A DNA stretch of 64,000 nucleotides from Caenispirillum bisanense (GTDB taxonomy: Bacteria > Pseudomonadota > Alphaproteobacteria > Rhodospirillales > Rhodospirillaceae), in the NCBI RefSeq assembly GCF_039523075.1, contig NZ_BAAAEP010000001.1:279716-343715 (forward strand). Direction: 5' to 3'. Below, in pieces: positions 34,015-45,659 of the stretch. Made by a program: the position numbers and the translations under genes. The notes below the pieces were generated by a model that worked only from the letters and a program-made list of their open reading frames with translations, did not search any database and was not told where the DNA came from. The first letter of the stretch is position 1. Each line of letters starts with the position of its first letter.

Positions 34015-37000
34015 ATGATGCGAGGCATGTGGCAGCGGCTCGCCGCCCTTGGGGTGGCGTTGGTCTGCCTGCTGGTGACCGTGGTCGTCTGGCTCTATGC
34101 CGACGAGACCGGGCGCCGCATCACCGATCTGGAGTTCGAGCGCGGCGCCCGCCGCGTCGAGCGGGCGGTTCTGGAGCGCATGCGCGCCCTGGAAACCATG
34201 CTGCGCGCCGCCCAGGGTTTCGCCGCCACCACCTCGGTCGACGCCGGCGGCTGGCGCCGCTTTTCCGACACCCTGCGGATCGGCGACGTGCGCAGCGGGG
34301 TGGAAGGCCTCGCCTATCTGGAACTCGGCGACGACGGCACCACCGCCCGCATCCTGCTGGTCGAGCCCATGGCGCGGCTGGCGCCGGCCGTGGGTTACGA
34401 CACCATGTCCGACCCGCCGCAGGCGGAGGCCCTGCGCCGCGCCATCGACGCCGGCGAGCCCATCCTCAGCGGCCGCTTCCGTTCGGTGGTGCGGGAACGG
34501 ACCGGCGATCGTGGCGCCGACATGGTGTTCGTGGCGCCGCTCTACACCACCGACAGCGTGCCGCCGACGGTGACCGAGCGGCGGGAGGCGGCGCGCGGCT
34601 TCGTTTCCGTCGGCCTGTGGACGCGCGACCTGTTCGGGGCGCTGCTGCAGGGCATGCCCGACGACATGGTGGTAGTCATCCGCGACGAGGCGGCGGAAAA
34701 CCCCGACGGTGTCGTCCTCTACCGCAGCGGCGCCGTGCCCGCCGCCACGCCGGAAGGGTTCGAGCGGGTATCCATCATGGCCATCGGCGGCCGCGTGCTC
34801 ACCCTGCAGGTCTGGCAGCAGCCGACCGCCGCCATGGAGCGGCTGGCGGTGCAGAGCCGCACCATCCTTGGCGGCGGGGTGCTGTTCACGCTGGTGATGG
34901 GGCTCGCCACCTGGCTGCTGGTCACCCGCCGCCAGCGGGCGGAGGAGCTGGCGCGGCGCATGACCGTCGCCCTGCAGGACAGCGAACAGCGCTACCGCAG
35001 CCTGTTCGAGCGCAACAAGGCGGTGGAACTGCTGATCGACCCCAGCGACGGCGCCATCGTCGACGCCAATTTGGCGGCGGCGCGGTTCTACGGCTGGTCG
35101 GTCGACCAGCTGAAGCAGATGCGCATCAGCGACATCAACACCCTGTCGCCCGAGGAGGTGGCCGAGGAAATGGCCCGCGCCGATACGGAACGGCGCGACC
35201 ACTTCATCTTCCGCCACCGCCTGGCATCCGGCCTGGTGCGCGACGTGGAGGTGCATTCCGGCCCGGTAATGGTGGGCGAACGGCGGCTGCTGTATTCCAT
35301 CATCCACGACATCACCCGCCGCTGCGAGGCGGAGCGCAAGCTGCGCGACAGCGAGATCCGCTTCCGCGCCCTGTTCGAGCAGAACCCGGCGGCGACGCTG
35401 GTGATGGCCACCAACGGCCGCGTGCTGCGCGCCAACGCCGCCTGGCAAGCCATGTGGGGCGGCACGGTGGAGTCGCTGCACCGGCGCGGCTTCAACCTGC
35501 TGGAGGACCCGCAGCTGGTCCAGGCGGGCATCATTGATCTGGTGCGGCGGGCCCTGGCCGGCGAAGCGGTGGAGGCGCCGCCGGCGCTGCTCGATCCGCA
35601 GGGCATCGGCTTCACCGGCCAGCCCCGCTGGGTGCGCGGCTTCCTCTATCCCATCCGCGATGCCGCCGGCGAGGTGATGGAGGTGATCGTCGTCAACGAG
35701 GACGTCACCGAACGCCGCCGCGCCGAGGAGGAACTGAACTACCGCCACCGCCTGCTGGCCACCCAGTTGCAGACCACCCCCGACGGCGTGGCAGTGATCG
35801 ACACCGACTGGCGCATGGAAAGCTGGAACCAGCGCTTCGTCGAGATGTGGGGCCTGCCGCCGGCGCTGGTGGAGGCGGGCGATGCCCGCGCCGCCCTGCA
35901 GCACATGCGGGCCCAGGTGGCGACGCCGCAGGTGTTCGAGCGCCGGGTGGCGCAATTGACCGCCGCCGGCACCGAAACCGGGTGGGACGAGGTGGCGCTG
36001 CGCGACGGCCGGGTGTTCGAGGTCTACAGCCGCGGCGTGCCGCCCGACGTGGGGCAGGCCGGGCGGCGGGTGTGGTTCTATCGCGACATCACCGAACGCA
36101 AGAACCTGGAAGCGCGGCTGCGGCGGGCGCTGGAGGAACAGGACGCCATCTTCAACTCCGCCGGCGAGGGCATCGCCTTCCTGCGCGGCGACCGCTTCAT
36201 GCGCACCAACAAGCGATTCGCCGCCCTGTTCGGCTACGGCTCGGAGGAACTGGAGCGGCTGTCACCGGCGGCCCTGTTCGCCGACCCGGCCGATTATCAC
36301 GACTTCATGGCCGCCGCCGATGCCGCCATGCGGGAAACCGGCAGCTACGCCGGCGAACACCGCATGCGGCGGCGATCCGGCGGCATCTTCTGGTGCCGCC
36401 TGTCGGGCACGACGCTGGAGCGCAACGCCCCCACCGGCGGCACCATCTGGGTGCTGGCGGACGTCACCCGCCGCCGTCTGGCCGACCGCCGCATGGCGCG
36501 CCTGCTGGCCGATCTCGAACGCTCCAATGCCGAGCTGCAGCAGTTCGCCTATGTCGCCAGTCACGACCTGCAGGAACCGCTGCGCATGGTGTCGAGCTAC
36601 CTCGGCCTGATCGAGAAGCGCTACGCCGACCGCCTGGACCACACGGCGCTGGAGTTCATCGGTTTCGCCGTCGACGGCGCCCACCGCATGCAGAACCTCA
36701 TCAACGACCTGCTGGAGTATTCGCGCGTCGGCACCCGCGGCAAGCCGCTGGCCCCCACCGACGCCGGCGCGGCGCTGGAGGCGGCGCTGGAGAACCTGCA
36801 GGTGGCGGTGCGCGACAGCGGCGCCAGCGTCCAATGCGGTCCCATGCCCCAGGTGCTGGCCGACGAGGGGCAGCTGGTGCGCCTGCTGCAGAACCTCATC
36901 GGCAATGCGCTGAAGTACCACCGGCCGGGCGTCGCGCCGACGGTGCGGGTGACGGCGGAGCAGGTGGACGGCCAGTGGCGCTTCGCCGTCGCCGACAACG

Positions 37001-37266
37001 GTATCGGCATCGAGCCGCAGTACTACGACCGCGTGTTCATGATCTTCCAGCGCCTGCACACCCGGCAGGAATACTCCGGCACCGGCATCGGCCTCGCCAT
37101 CTGCAAGAAGATCGTCGAGCGCCACCACGGCCGCATCTGGGTCGAGTCCGAGCCCGGTGCCGGCAGCACCTTCTTCTTCACCCTGCAGCCGGCCGATGCC
37201 GCCCTGGGCGATGACGGTGATGCCGACGACCACGAGGATGCGGCGGAACCGGTGGACGCCGCCTGA
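34015..37266 (+). CDS. CHASE-PAS hybrid-free sensor histidine kinase
   Basis: 1083 residues: TM1 (about 8-28), periplasmic CHASE domain (60-215; SGVEGLAYLEL is typical), TM2 (about 283-305), four PAS/PAC units between 325 and 820, HisKA with H850 in VASHDLQEPLRMVSS, and the HATPase domain with NALKYH, DNGIGI and GTGIGLAICKK. The HDLQEPLR style belongs to the phytochrome-like kinase subfamily. No receiver domain and no adjacent response regulator, so it is an orphan kinase. CHASE suggests an extracellular small-molecule cue. Confidence 0.92.
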   Translation: MMRGMWQRLAALGVALVCLLVTVVVWLYADETGRRITDLEFERGARRVERAVLERMRALETMLRAAQGFAATTSVDAGGWRRFSDTLRIGDVRSGVEGLAYLELGDDGTTARILLVEPMARLAPAVGYDTMSDPPQAEALRRAIDAGEPILSGRFRSVVRERTGDRGADMVFVAPLYTTDSVPPTVTERREAARGFVSVGLWTRDLFGALLQGMPDDMVVVIRDEAAENPDGVVLYRSGAVPAATPEGFERVSIMAIGGRVLTLQVWQQPTAAMERLAVQSRTILGGGVLFTLVMGLATWLLVTRRQRAEELARRMTVALQDSEQRYRSLFERNKAVELLIDPSDGAIVDANLAAARFYGWSVDQLKQMRISDINTLSPEEVAEEMARADTERRDHFIFRHRLASGLVRDVEVHSGPVMVGERRLLYSIIHDITRRCEAERKLRDSEIRFRALFEQNPAATLVMATNGRVLRANAAWQAMWGGTVESLHRRGFNLLEDPQLVQAGIIDLVRRALAGEAVEAPPALLDPQGIGFTGQPRWVRGFLYPIRDAAGEVMEVIVVNEDVTERRRAEEELNYRHRLLATQLQTTPDGVAVIDTDWRMESWNQRFVEMWGLPPALVEAGDARAALQHMRAQVATPQVFERRVAQLTAAGTETGWDEVALRDGRVFEVYSRGVPPDVGQAGRRVWFYRDITERKNLEARLRRALEEQDAIFNSAGEGIAFLRGDRFMRTNKRFAALFGYGSEELERLSPAALFADPADYHDFMAAADAAMRETGSYAGEHRMRRRSGGIFWCRLSGTTLERNAPTGGTIWVLADVTRRRLADRRMARLLADLERSNAELQQFAYVASHDLQEPLRMVSSYLGLIEKRYADRLDHTALEFIGFAVDGAHRMQNLINDLLEYSRVGTRGKPLAPTDAGAALEAALENLQVAVRDSGASVQCGPMPQVLADEGQLVRLLQNLIGNALKYHRPGVAPTVRVTAEQVDGQWRFAVADNGIGIEPQYYDRVFMIFQRLHTRQEYSGTGIGLAICKKIVERHHGRIWVESEPGAGSTFFFTLQPADAALGDDGDADDHEDAAEPVDAA

Positions 37267-37299
37267 CCGACGGGCGGTAGCGGCGCCGCCGGCGCGGCG

Positions 37300-37932
37300 T
37301 CAGGGGGAGGGCGGCTGCGGCCGGGTGGCGGCGAAGGCCGGCATCTCCCCGCAGCGGCGGGCGAGGGCGCTCAGGTGGGGCAGCGCCTCGGCCGGCAGCA
37401 GGGCAGGGCGGACGGCGCGGATGAAATCCAGCGCCACCACGGCGCTGATGTCGGCCTGGGTCAGGCGCTCGCCGACCAGCCAGCCGTCGCCGGCGATGGC
37501 GGCCGCCGCCGTTTCCAGCTGCTGCAGCCCGGCCAGGATCTGGGCATCGGCCATCTGCGACCACTGCGGCCATTGCAGCTCCGCCGGCCGGCGGGCGGTT
37601 TCGTAATAGGCGATCACGCCCTTTTCCATGGCGCCCAGGGCGAAGGCCACCAGCCGGTTGACGCTGCGGCGCTCGGCCCCGGCGGCCGGAGTCAGGCGGC
37701 GGTCCGCAGGTGCCAGTTCGTCCAGGTAATCCAGGATGGCGGCCGAGTCGATCAGCACCTCGCCGTCCTCCAGCACCAGCGCCGGTACCCGGCCGAGCGG
37801 GTTGTAGGTGCGGATTTCGTCCATCTGGGTGGCGGTCGCCAGCTCCCGCCGCTCGAACGGCAGGCCGATCAGCTGCAGGCTGATGGCGACGCGACGGGTG
37901 AAGGGCGACAGGTTGCGGCCGACCAGGATCAC
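37300..37932 (-). CDS. Glutathione S-transferase family protein
   Basis: 210 residues. N-terminal thioredoxin-like domain begins MILVGRNLSPFTRRVAISLQ with the typical SPFTRR glutathione region, then PLGRVPALVLEDGEVLIDSAAI and the helical C-terminal domain. GTG 37932 is preceded by GGAGGTCTCC. Role (detoxification or other) not determinable; it lies opposite the histidine kinase. Confidence 0.9.
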   Translation of the reverse strand: MILVGRNLSPFTRRVAISLQLIGLPFERRELATATQMDEIRTYNPLGRVPALVLEDGEVLIDSAAILDYLDELAPADRRLTPAAGAERRSVNRLVAFALGAMEKGVIAYYETARRPAELQWPQWSQMADAQILAGLQQLETAAAAIAGDGWLVGERLTQADISAVVALDFIRAVRPALLPAEALPHLSALARRCGEMPAFAATRPQPPSP

Positions 37933-38042
37933 GGAGACCTCTCCTTGCGGGGCGTGGGCGTGTGGGAGGGCCAGCCTAGCCCCCCGCCGGCACCGCGAAA
38001 AGAGCCGTTGCGGCGGCAGCGGGCGGCGCGCTACATGGAGCC

Positions 38043-38387
38043 ATGAGCGAAAGCCGACTGAAATCCCGCCTGCGCGTCCAGGCCGCCATCCGCCAGTGCG
38101 AGGCGCGCTTCGTGCCGGCCATGGTGGTGAAGCGCGGCGACGCCGATGCCGGCGCCATTCTGGTGAAGGTCAACGCCTTCGACCGCGGCTGCTTCGTCCT
38201 CACCCAGGTCACCGACGGGCTGGGGCGGGCGCGCTGGATGCGCGGCACCGGCCCGCAGCCGGTGGACGAGCCCACCGCCGACGCCTACATCGCGCGCCAG
38301 GGCCGCTACGACGACGACCTGTGGGTGATCGAGCTGGAAAGCCGCGACGGCTGGCACCCGTTCGAGGACGAGCTGCTGGCGGAATGA
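38043..38387 (+). CDS. DUF1491 family protein
   Basis: 114 residues (MSESRLKSRLRVQAAIRQCE ...), with GDADAGAILVKVNAF and a final LWVIELESRDGWHPFEDELL. DUF1491 proteins are small alphaproteobacterial proteins of unknown function. The start is close to a purine-rich stretch. Stands alone between the GST and the bacteriohemerythrin. Confidence 0.88.
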   Translation: MSESRLKSRLRVQAAIRQCEARFVPAMVVKRGDADAGAILVKVNAFDRGCFVLTQVTDGLGRARWMRGTGPQPVDEPTADAYIARQGRYDDDLWVIELESRDGWHPFEDELLAE

Positions 38388-38402
38388 TCCGGCCGCCGCC
38401 GG

Positions 38403-38900
38403 TCAGCCGGTGCCGGCTTCGTCCTTGGTCTTGGCCGGGGTGGGGGCCGGGGCAGGGGCAGGGGCGGGGGGCGTCGCCGGGGCGGCGGCGGCTGCCGGCT
38501 TGCGCTCCAGGAACGGCTTGTACTTCATGTCGTCGCCCAGGATGTGCCGCACCAGCCAGTCGGTCAGGAAGTCGAACACCTTGATGCTGTTCAGCGCCTT
38601 GGGGTCCGCCCGGAAGCGCTCGCGCAGGGCATAGACCTTCTGCTTCAGCGCCTCGTGCGCCTGGCGGTGATCGTCCAGGTGGGGGTAGCGGGCGAGCTTC
38701 TGCAGCCGTTCCTCGACCTCGAAGTGATATTCCGTGTAGGCGATCAGTTCGTCGAGGATGCGGCCGATGTCGGCCGGCGCCGCCTTGCCGCGCACGGCGG
38801 CGTGCAGGTCGTTCACATAGGTCATGAGCTTGCGGTGATCGGCATCCAATGCCTCCACCCCGACGCTCATTTTCTCGCTCCAGGTAAGAAGCGGCGCCAT
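38403..38900 (-). CDS. Bacteriohemerythrin
   Basis: 165 residues: the first 130 are a hemerythrin fold that binds O2 at a di-iron centre. Iron ligand histidines are visible in ALDADHRKLM, YTEYHFEVEE, HLDDHRQAHE and VRHILGDDMKYK. The tail is Pro/Ala/Lys-rich and disordered. The family stores or senses oxygen, often near chemotaxis and signalling genes, as here. ATG 38900 follows GGGGGACTTC. Divergent from a LuxR-type response regulator. Confidence 0.92.
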   Translation of the reverse strand: MAPLLTWSEKMSVGVEALDADHRKLMTYVNDLHAAVRGKAAPADIGRILDELIAYTEYHFEVEERLQKLARYPHLDDHRQAHEALKQKVYALRERFRADPKALNSIKVFDFLTDWLVRHILGDDMKYKPFLERKPAAAAAPATPPAPAPAPAPTPAKTKDEAGTG

Positions 38901-39025
38901 GAAGTCCCCCCATATGCTCTCGCAGCCTTCATAGCACCGGGGCGGGCCGCAGGTAAACCGGCAAGGCGCCGCATGTTCGCGTTGCAGGCGATCCTGCGGC
39001 GAATGCTTGCGCGCGGACGTCAGGG

Positions 39026-39128
39026 CATATACACAGTTCATATACACCTAAAGTTAGCATTGCCGTGAGCCCGTCTCCCCCGTCGCCGGTGCGGTGAAAT
39101 CTCACACATTTCAGTTTTCAAACGTTTG
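39026..39128. promoter_or_regulatory. Repeat-rich divergent control region
   Basis: Holds a 9-bp direct repeat CATATACAC at 39026-39034 and 39039-39047, a palindrome GTGAAATCTCAC at 39094-39105 and the perfect palindrome CAAACGTTTG at 39119-39128. These are in the A/T-rich gap between the bacteriohemerythrin and the response regulator and are candidate binding sites for it or for another regulator. Confidence 0.45.
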
Positions 39129-39179
39129 CGTGGCGGCGCATGCGGAGTATGGTGCTCTGCGAAACAGATGAGGCTTCCC

Positions 39180-39845
39180 ATGCGCATCATCCTGGCCGAC
39201 GACCATGAACTGGTCCGTGCCGGCATCAAGCCGTTTCTAGCCGACCTCGCCGAACCGATGGACGTGGTGGAATGCGGCGACCTGCCCTCCGCCCTGCAGG
39301 CGGCCGATCCGGAAAGCGTGGACCTGGTCATCCTTGACCTGTCCATGCCGGGGATGAATGGCGAGGAAGGGCTGCATACGGCGCTTGCCACCTTCGCCGG
39401 CCGTCCGGTGGTGGTGCTGTCGGCCTCCACCCAGGTCGGCGACATCCTGACCGCGGCACGGGCAGGGGCCGCCGGCTACCTGCCGAAGAGCATGAGCGGC
39501 CCGGCCATGACCACGGCGCTGCGCCTCATCCTGCTGGGCGAGCGGTTCTTCCCGGCCTGCGTGCTGCAGGGCATGACGCCGCCGCCGTCGTCGGGGGACA
39601 GCGACGGCCAGCTGCCGCCGGTGATCGCCCCGCGCCGCCGCAACCCGCTGGACCTGCTCAGCGCCCGCGAGCGCGAGATCCTGCGGCTGATGATCGAGGG
39701 CGGCACCAACAAGGAAATCGCCCGCCGGCTGACCGTGCAGGAAATCACCGTCAAGGTTCACCTGCGCAACATCTACCGCAAGCTGGGTGCCGCCAATCGC
39801 GCCCAGGCGGTGCGCATCGCGCTGGAAAACGGCTGGCGTGCCTGA
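39180..39845 (+). CDS. NarL/LuxR-type response regulator
   Basis: 221 residues. Receiver domain: MRIILADDHELVRAG with the acidic pair, phospho-acceptor Asp in LVILDLSMPGMNGEE (about residue 56) and the lysine in GYLPKSMSG. C-terminal HTH from about 155: LLSAREREILRLMIEGGTNKEI then VKVHLRNIYRKLGA. ATG 39180 is preceded by GATGAGGC; ATG 39168 is possible. Partner kinase not adjacent; the histidine kinases in this window are candidates only. Confidence 0.93.
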   Translation: MRIILADDHELVRAGIKPFLADLAEPMDVVECGDLPSALQAADPESVDLVILDLSMPGMNGEEGLHTALATFAGRPVVVLSASTQVGDILTAARAGAAGYLPKSMSGPAMTTALRLILLGERFFPACVLQGMTPPPSSGDSDGQLPPVIAPRRRNPLDLLSAREREILRLMIEGGTNKEIARRLTVQEITVKVHLRNIYRKLGAANRAQAVRIALENGWRA

Positions 39846-39912
39846 ACCGCGGGCACCGGCCCGGCGCTGCACGCATTTCCATCATTGTTGAATGGTGCAG
39901 TGCAAAAAGTCC

Positions 39913-39941
39913 TTTACAGAGGCCGTCCGCGGTGCGATATT
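39913..39941 (+). promoter_or_regulatory. Candidate promoter of the small RNA
   Basis: -35 TTTACA (39913-39918), 17-bp spacer and -10 GATATT (39936-39941), about 10 bp before the proposed RNA start. Preceded by an A/T-rich stretch. Confidence 0.5.
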
Positions 39942-39948
39942 TTGCATC

Positions 39949-40051
39949 GCAGCACCGGTTGGTCCGGCGCCCCGCGCCTCAGGCTCCCGCTGCTGCATCT
40001 TGGACGTTTCCTCCCTAGACTTGGGCCGCGCTTCGTGCGCGGCCTTTTTTT
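39949..40051 (+). ncRNA. Candidate trans-acting sRNA with anti-Shine-Dalgarno motif
   Basis: A transcript of about 100 nt would run from the promoter at 39913 to the terminator at 40024-40051. It has no coding capacity with a ribosome binding site and carries TTTCCTCCC at 40007-40015 just before the terminator, complementary to Shine-Dalgarno sequences. This layout, CU-rich loop plus terminator with U-run, resembles the alphaproteobacterial MmgR/suhB-type and other anti-SD sRNAs that bind Hfq. No family search was possible. Confidence 0.5.
40024..40051 (+). terminator. Strong intrinsic terminator
   Basis: GGCCGCGC pairs perfectly with GCGCGGCC (40037-40044) around TTCGT, followed by seven T (40045-40051). 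No protein gene ends here; the nearest upstream stop is 180 bp away, which supports the sRNA reading. Confidence 0.88.
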
Positions 40052-40159
40052 CTGCCTCCGGCTACTCCGGTTGGTCGCCGCGTCGGTCTTGCCTCCGGCG
40101 GTCCGGTTCGGCACCTTGGAAGGAGTACCCTGGCGGTACGGCTTCGAGAGGATCTGCCC

Positions 40160-41841
<1,682 letters not shown>

Positions 41842-41845
<4 letters not shown>

Positions 41846-44655
41846 CCATGCACACCATCCCCTTCACCCTGGACGGCCAGCCGGTGGAGGCGCGGCCGGG
41901 GGAAACCCTGTGGCAGGTGGCGCAGCGCCTGGGCATCGCCCTGCCGCATCTGTGCTATCGCGACGAACCGGGGTATCGCCAGCCCAAGGGCACCAAGGGC
42001 GGCAACTGCCGCGCCTGTCTGGTGGAGGTGGAGGGGGAACGCACCCTGGCCGCCTCGTGCATCCGCAAGCCGGCCGCCGGCATGGTGGTGCGCACCGCCA
42101 GCCCGCGAGCGGAGAAGAGCCGCGCCCTGGTGCTCGAACTGCTGGCCACCGACCAGCCGCCCGCCGCTACCGCCACCGGGGCCGGCGGGCGCAGCCGGCT
42201 GCGCCACTGGCAGCACGAGATCGGAGTGGACGCCAGCCGCTTCCCGGCCCGCCGCCACCCGGCCCCGGCGCCGGACGTCAGCCACCCGGCCATGGTGGTG
42301 AACCTGGCGGCCTGCATCAGCTGCGGCCTGTGCGAGCGCGCCTGCCGCGACATCCAGGTCAACGACGTCATCGGCTTCGCCGGCCGCGGCATGGACACCA
42401 CGGTGGTCTTCGATACCGCCCGCCCCATGGGCGACAGCACCTGCGTCGCCTGCGGCGAATGCGTCCAGGCCTGCCCGACCGAGGCGCTGCTGCCGGCCGA
42501 GCGTACCGACTCGCCGGCCGCGACGGTGGAGACGGTGTGCCCCTACTGTGGCGTCGGCTGTCAGGTGCGGCTGACGGTGGAAGACAACCGCATCGTCGAG
42601 GTGGAGGGCCGCAACGGCCCCGCCAACGAGAACCGGCTGTGCGTGAAGGGCCGCTTCGGCATGGACTACGTCCACCATCCGCAGCGCCTGACCGTGCCGC
42701 TCGTCCGCCGGGATGACGCCCCCAAGTCGCCGGCCTGCGACATGGACCCCGCCAACCCCTTCACCCACTTCCGGGAAGCCACCTGGGACGAGGCGCTGGA
42801 GCGGGCGGCGGCCGGCTTCCGCCGCATCCGCGACGGCCACGGCGGCGGCGCACTGGCCGGCTTCGGCTCGGCCAAGGGCTCCAACGAGGAAGCCTTCCTG
42901 TTCCAGAAGCTGGTGCGCACCGGCTTTCGCACCAACAACGTCGACCACTGCACCCGGCTCTGCCATGCCTCTTCCGTCGCGGCGCTGATGGAGATGGTGG
43001 GCTCCGGCGCGGTGACGGCGCCGGTGCGGGAATGTGCCCGGTCGGAGGTGATCCTGGTCATCGGCGCCAACCCCAGCGTCAACCACCCGGTCGCCGCCAG
43101 CCACATCAAGAATGCCGTCAAGGCCGGCGCCAGGCTGATCGTCATGGACCCGCGCGGTCAGGCCCTCAGCCGCCATGCCACCTGGATGCTGCGCTTCAAC
43201 CCCGGCACCGACGTGGCGCTGCTCAACAGCCTGATGTATGTGGTGGTGGAGGAAGGGCTCTACGACCGCGCCTTCATCGACGCCCGCACCGAGGGGTTCG
43301 AGGTGCTGCGCCAGCATGTCTCCGCCTTCAGCCCGGAGACCATGGCGCCCATCACCGGCATCGAGGCGGCGACGGTGCGCGAGGTCGCCCGTGCCTTCGC
43401 CGGTGCCGGATCGGCCATGGTGTTCTGGGGCATGGGCCTGTCGCAGCACGCCCACGGCACCGACAACGCCCGCTGCCTCATCGACCTGACGCTGATCTGC
43501 GGCCATGTGGGCAAGCCGGGCAGCGGCCTGCATCCGCTGCGCGGGCAGAACAACGTGCAGGGCGCCTCCGACGCCGGCCTGATCCCCATGGTCTACCCCG
43601 ACTACCGGCCGGTGGAGGATGCGGCGGTGCGCGGCTTCTATGAAGATCTGTGGGGCATGCCGCTTGATCCCGTCCGCGGCCTGACGGTGGTGGAGATCAT
43701 GCACGCCGCCGATGTCGGGCGCATCCGCGGGCTTTACGTCATGGGCGAGAACCCGGCCATGTCCGACCCCGACCTGGAGCACACCCGCGCCAGTCTGGCG
43801 CGGCTGGAGCATCTGGTGGTGCAGGACATCTTCCTGACCGAGACGGCCATGCTGGCCGACGTGGTGCTGCCGGCCTCCGCCTTCCCCGAGAAGGACGGCA
43901 CCTTCACCAATACCGACCGGCTGGTCCAGCGCGGCCGCGCCGCCCTGCAGCCGCCGGGGGATGCGCGGCAGGATCTGTGGATCATCCAGGAGATGGCCCG
44001 CCGCCTCGGCCTCGGGTGGGAGTATGACGGCCCCGCCGAGGTCTTCGCCGAGATGCGGCACTGCATGCCCTCCATCGCCGGCATCAGCTGGCAGCGGCTG
44101 GAGCGCGAAGGCGCCGTCACCTATCCCTGCGCGGCGGAGGACCAGCCGGGCAAGGCGATCCTGTTCGACGATGCCTTCCCGCTGCCCGGCGGCAAGGCCC
44201 GCCTGCGCACCGCCGACATCCTGCCGCCGGCCGAACTGCCCGATGCCGACTTCCCGCTGGTGCTGACCACCGGCCGGGTGCTCGAACACTGGCATACCGG
44301 CGCCATGACCCGCCGCGCCACCACCCTGGAGGCGCTGGAAGGCGAACCGCACTGCCTGGCGTCGCCGGCCCTGCTGGCGTCGGTGGGGCTGCCCGACGGC
44401 GGCACGGTGCGGCTGACCACCCGCCGGGGCAGCATCCGCCTGACGGCGCGGCCCGACCGCTGGGTGCCGGACGGCATCGTCTTCGTGCCGTTCTGCTATA
44501 CCGAGGCAGCGGCCAACCTGCTGACCAACCCGGCGCTCGACCCGGTGGCGCGCATCCCCGAGTTCAAGTTCGCCGCGGTGCGGCTGGAGGCGGCTCAGGC
44601 CGGGGCGGAGACGGCGGCGGCGGGTGCGGCGGCGGGCGTCGCCTCCGGCGCATAG
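41842..44655 (+). CDS. fdsA: NAD-dependent formate dehydrogenase alpha subunit FdsA
   Basis: 937-residue molybdopterin enzyme that oxidises formate to CO2. N-terminus: [2Fe-2S] ferredoxin domain, then a His/Cys cluster and two 4Fe-4S binding stretches (CISCGLCERACRD, CVACGECVQACP), then the MGD domains with a further cluster CPYCGVGC. The catalytic residue is Cys, about C374, in DHCTRLCHASSV, not selenocysteine. Overlaps fdsB by 4 bp. Accessory genes (fdsC/fdhD, fdsD) are not seen between it and the neighbours. The 3' end overlaps the converging LysR gene by 61 bp. Confidence 0.95.
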
Positions 44656-45530
44656 GAGGTCCGCAGGCCGGCCCGCAGGTGCTGCACCATCAGCCGCACC
44701 TTGGCCGGCTGGTGGCGGCGCTGCGGCTGCACCGCCCACACGCCGGTGCCGGGCGGCTGGTGCTCCGGCAACAGGGAGACGAGGCGGCCGGTCGCCAGAT
44801 GCTCGGTGACGTAGTAGTCGGGCAGGTGGCAGATGCCGAACCCGCGCAGCGCCGCATCCAGCACCGCCGGGCCGCTGTTGCAGCGCCAGCGGCCACGGGC
44901 GCGGAACACCCACTCGCCGCCGTCGCGCTGGAACACCCACAGGTCGGAGGTGCCGACGAGGCAGTTGTGCGCCGCCAGCTCGCTCAGGTCGCGCGGGGTG
45001 CCGTGGCGGTCGAGGTAGGCCGGTGCGGCGCACAGGTACATCTGGCGCGGCGCCAGGCGCACCGCGGTCAGCGACGACGGCGCCAGCCGGCCGAGGCGGA
45101 TGGCGAGGTCGTAGCCCTCGTGCACCAGGTCGACGGCGACATTGGTGAGGTCCAGCTGCACCTCCAGCCTGGGGTGCTGTTCCAGGAACTGGTTGACCAG
45201 CGGCACGATGAAGCGCTCGCCATAGGCGATGGCGCAGGTCATGCGCAGGCTGCCGGCCGGTTCCTCGCTGGCGTCGGTGATCTGGCGGAACGCCTCGCGC
45301 CGCTCCTCCACCAGCCGCTGGCAGTGGGCGAGCAGCAGGCGCCCCGCCTCGGTCAGCGTGACGGTGCGGGTGGAACGGTAGAACAGGCGCGACTGCAGCC
45401 GGTCCTCCAGCCGCATGATGCTGCGGCTGACGTGCGACGACGAGGCGCCCAGGCGTTCGGCGGCGCGGGTGAAGCCGCCGCATTCGGCCACCGCCACGAA
45501 TTCGTCGATGCCCTCCCAGTCGTTGGTCAC
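44595..45530 (-). CDS. LysR-type transcriptional regulator
   Basis: 311 residues: winged-helix at 5-65 (EFVAVAECGGFTRAAERLGA then SSHVSRSIMRLEDRLQSRLF) and the effector-binding domain from 90 on, ending in a Pro/Ala tail. GTG 45530. Divergent from the formaldehyde dehydrogenase gene across a 129-bp gap and convergent with fdsA, so it is well placed to control C1 oxidation, but its inducer is unknown. The body resembles the DmlR/AaeR type group of LysR proteins. Confidence 0.92.
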   Translation of the reverse strand: MTNDWEGIDEFVAVAECGGFTRAAERLGASSSHVSRSIMRLEDRLQSRLFYRSTRTVTLTEAGRLLLAHCQRLVEERREAFRQITDASEEPAGSLRMTCAIAYGERFIVPLVNQFLEQHPRLEVQLDLTNVAVDLVHEGYDLAIRLGRLAPSSLTAVRLAPRQMYLCAAPAYLDRHGTPRDLSELAAHNCLVGTSDLWVFQRDGGEWVFRARGRWRCNSGPAVLDAALRGFGICHLPDYYVTEHLATGRLVSLLPEHQPPGTGVWAVQPQRRHQPAKVRLMVQHLRAGLRTSYAPEATPAAAPAAAVSAPA

Positions 45531-45659
45531 GGGGCGCCGCCTCCGGTCATTGTTTCACTACGGCAAAGATGTCTTGTCGCACCGCGCCTTATCAAGCCGC
45601 GCTTCGGTATGCGATCCTTTTTGGACATCCCGATGATCGCAGGAACAAGGACGGACGAC

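Larger units (their letters stand above)
39846..40159. other. Intergenic region upstream of the formate dehydrogenase genes
   Basis: 314 bp. It contains a promoter-like pair, a candidate small RNA and a strong terminator (see separate entries); the last 100 bp up to the fdsB start probably hold the operon's own promoter, but no clear match was found there. Confidence 0.65.
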
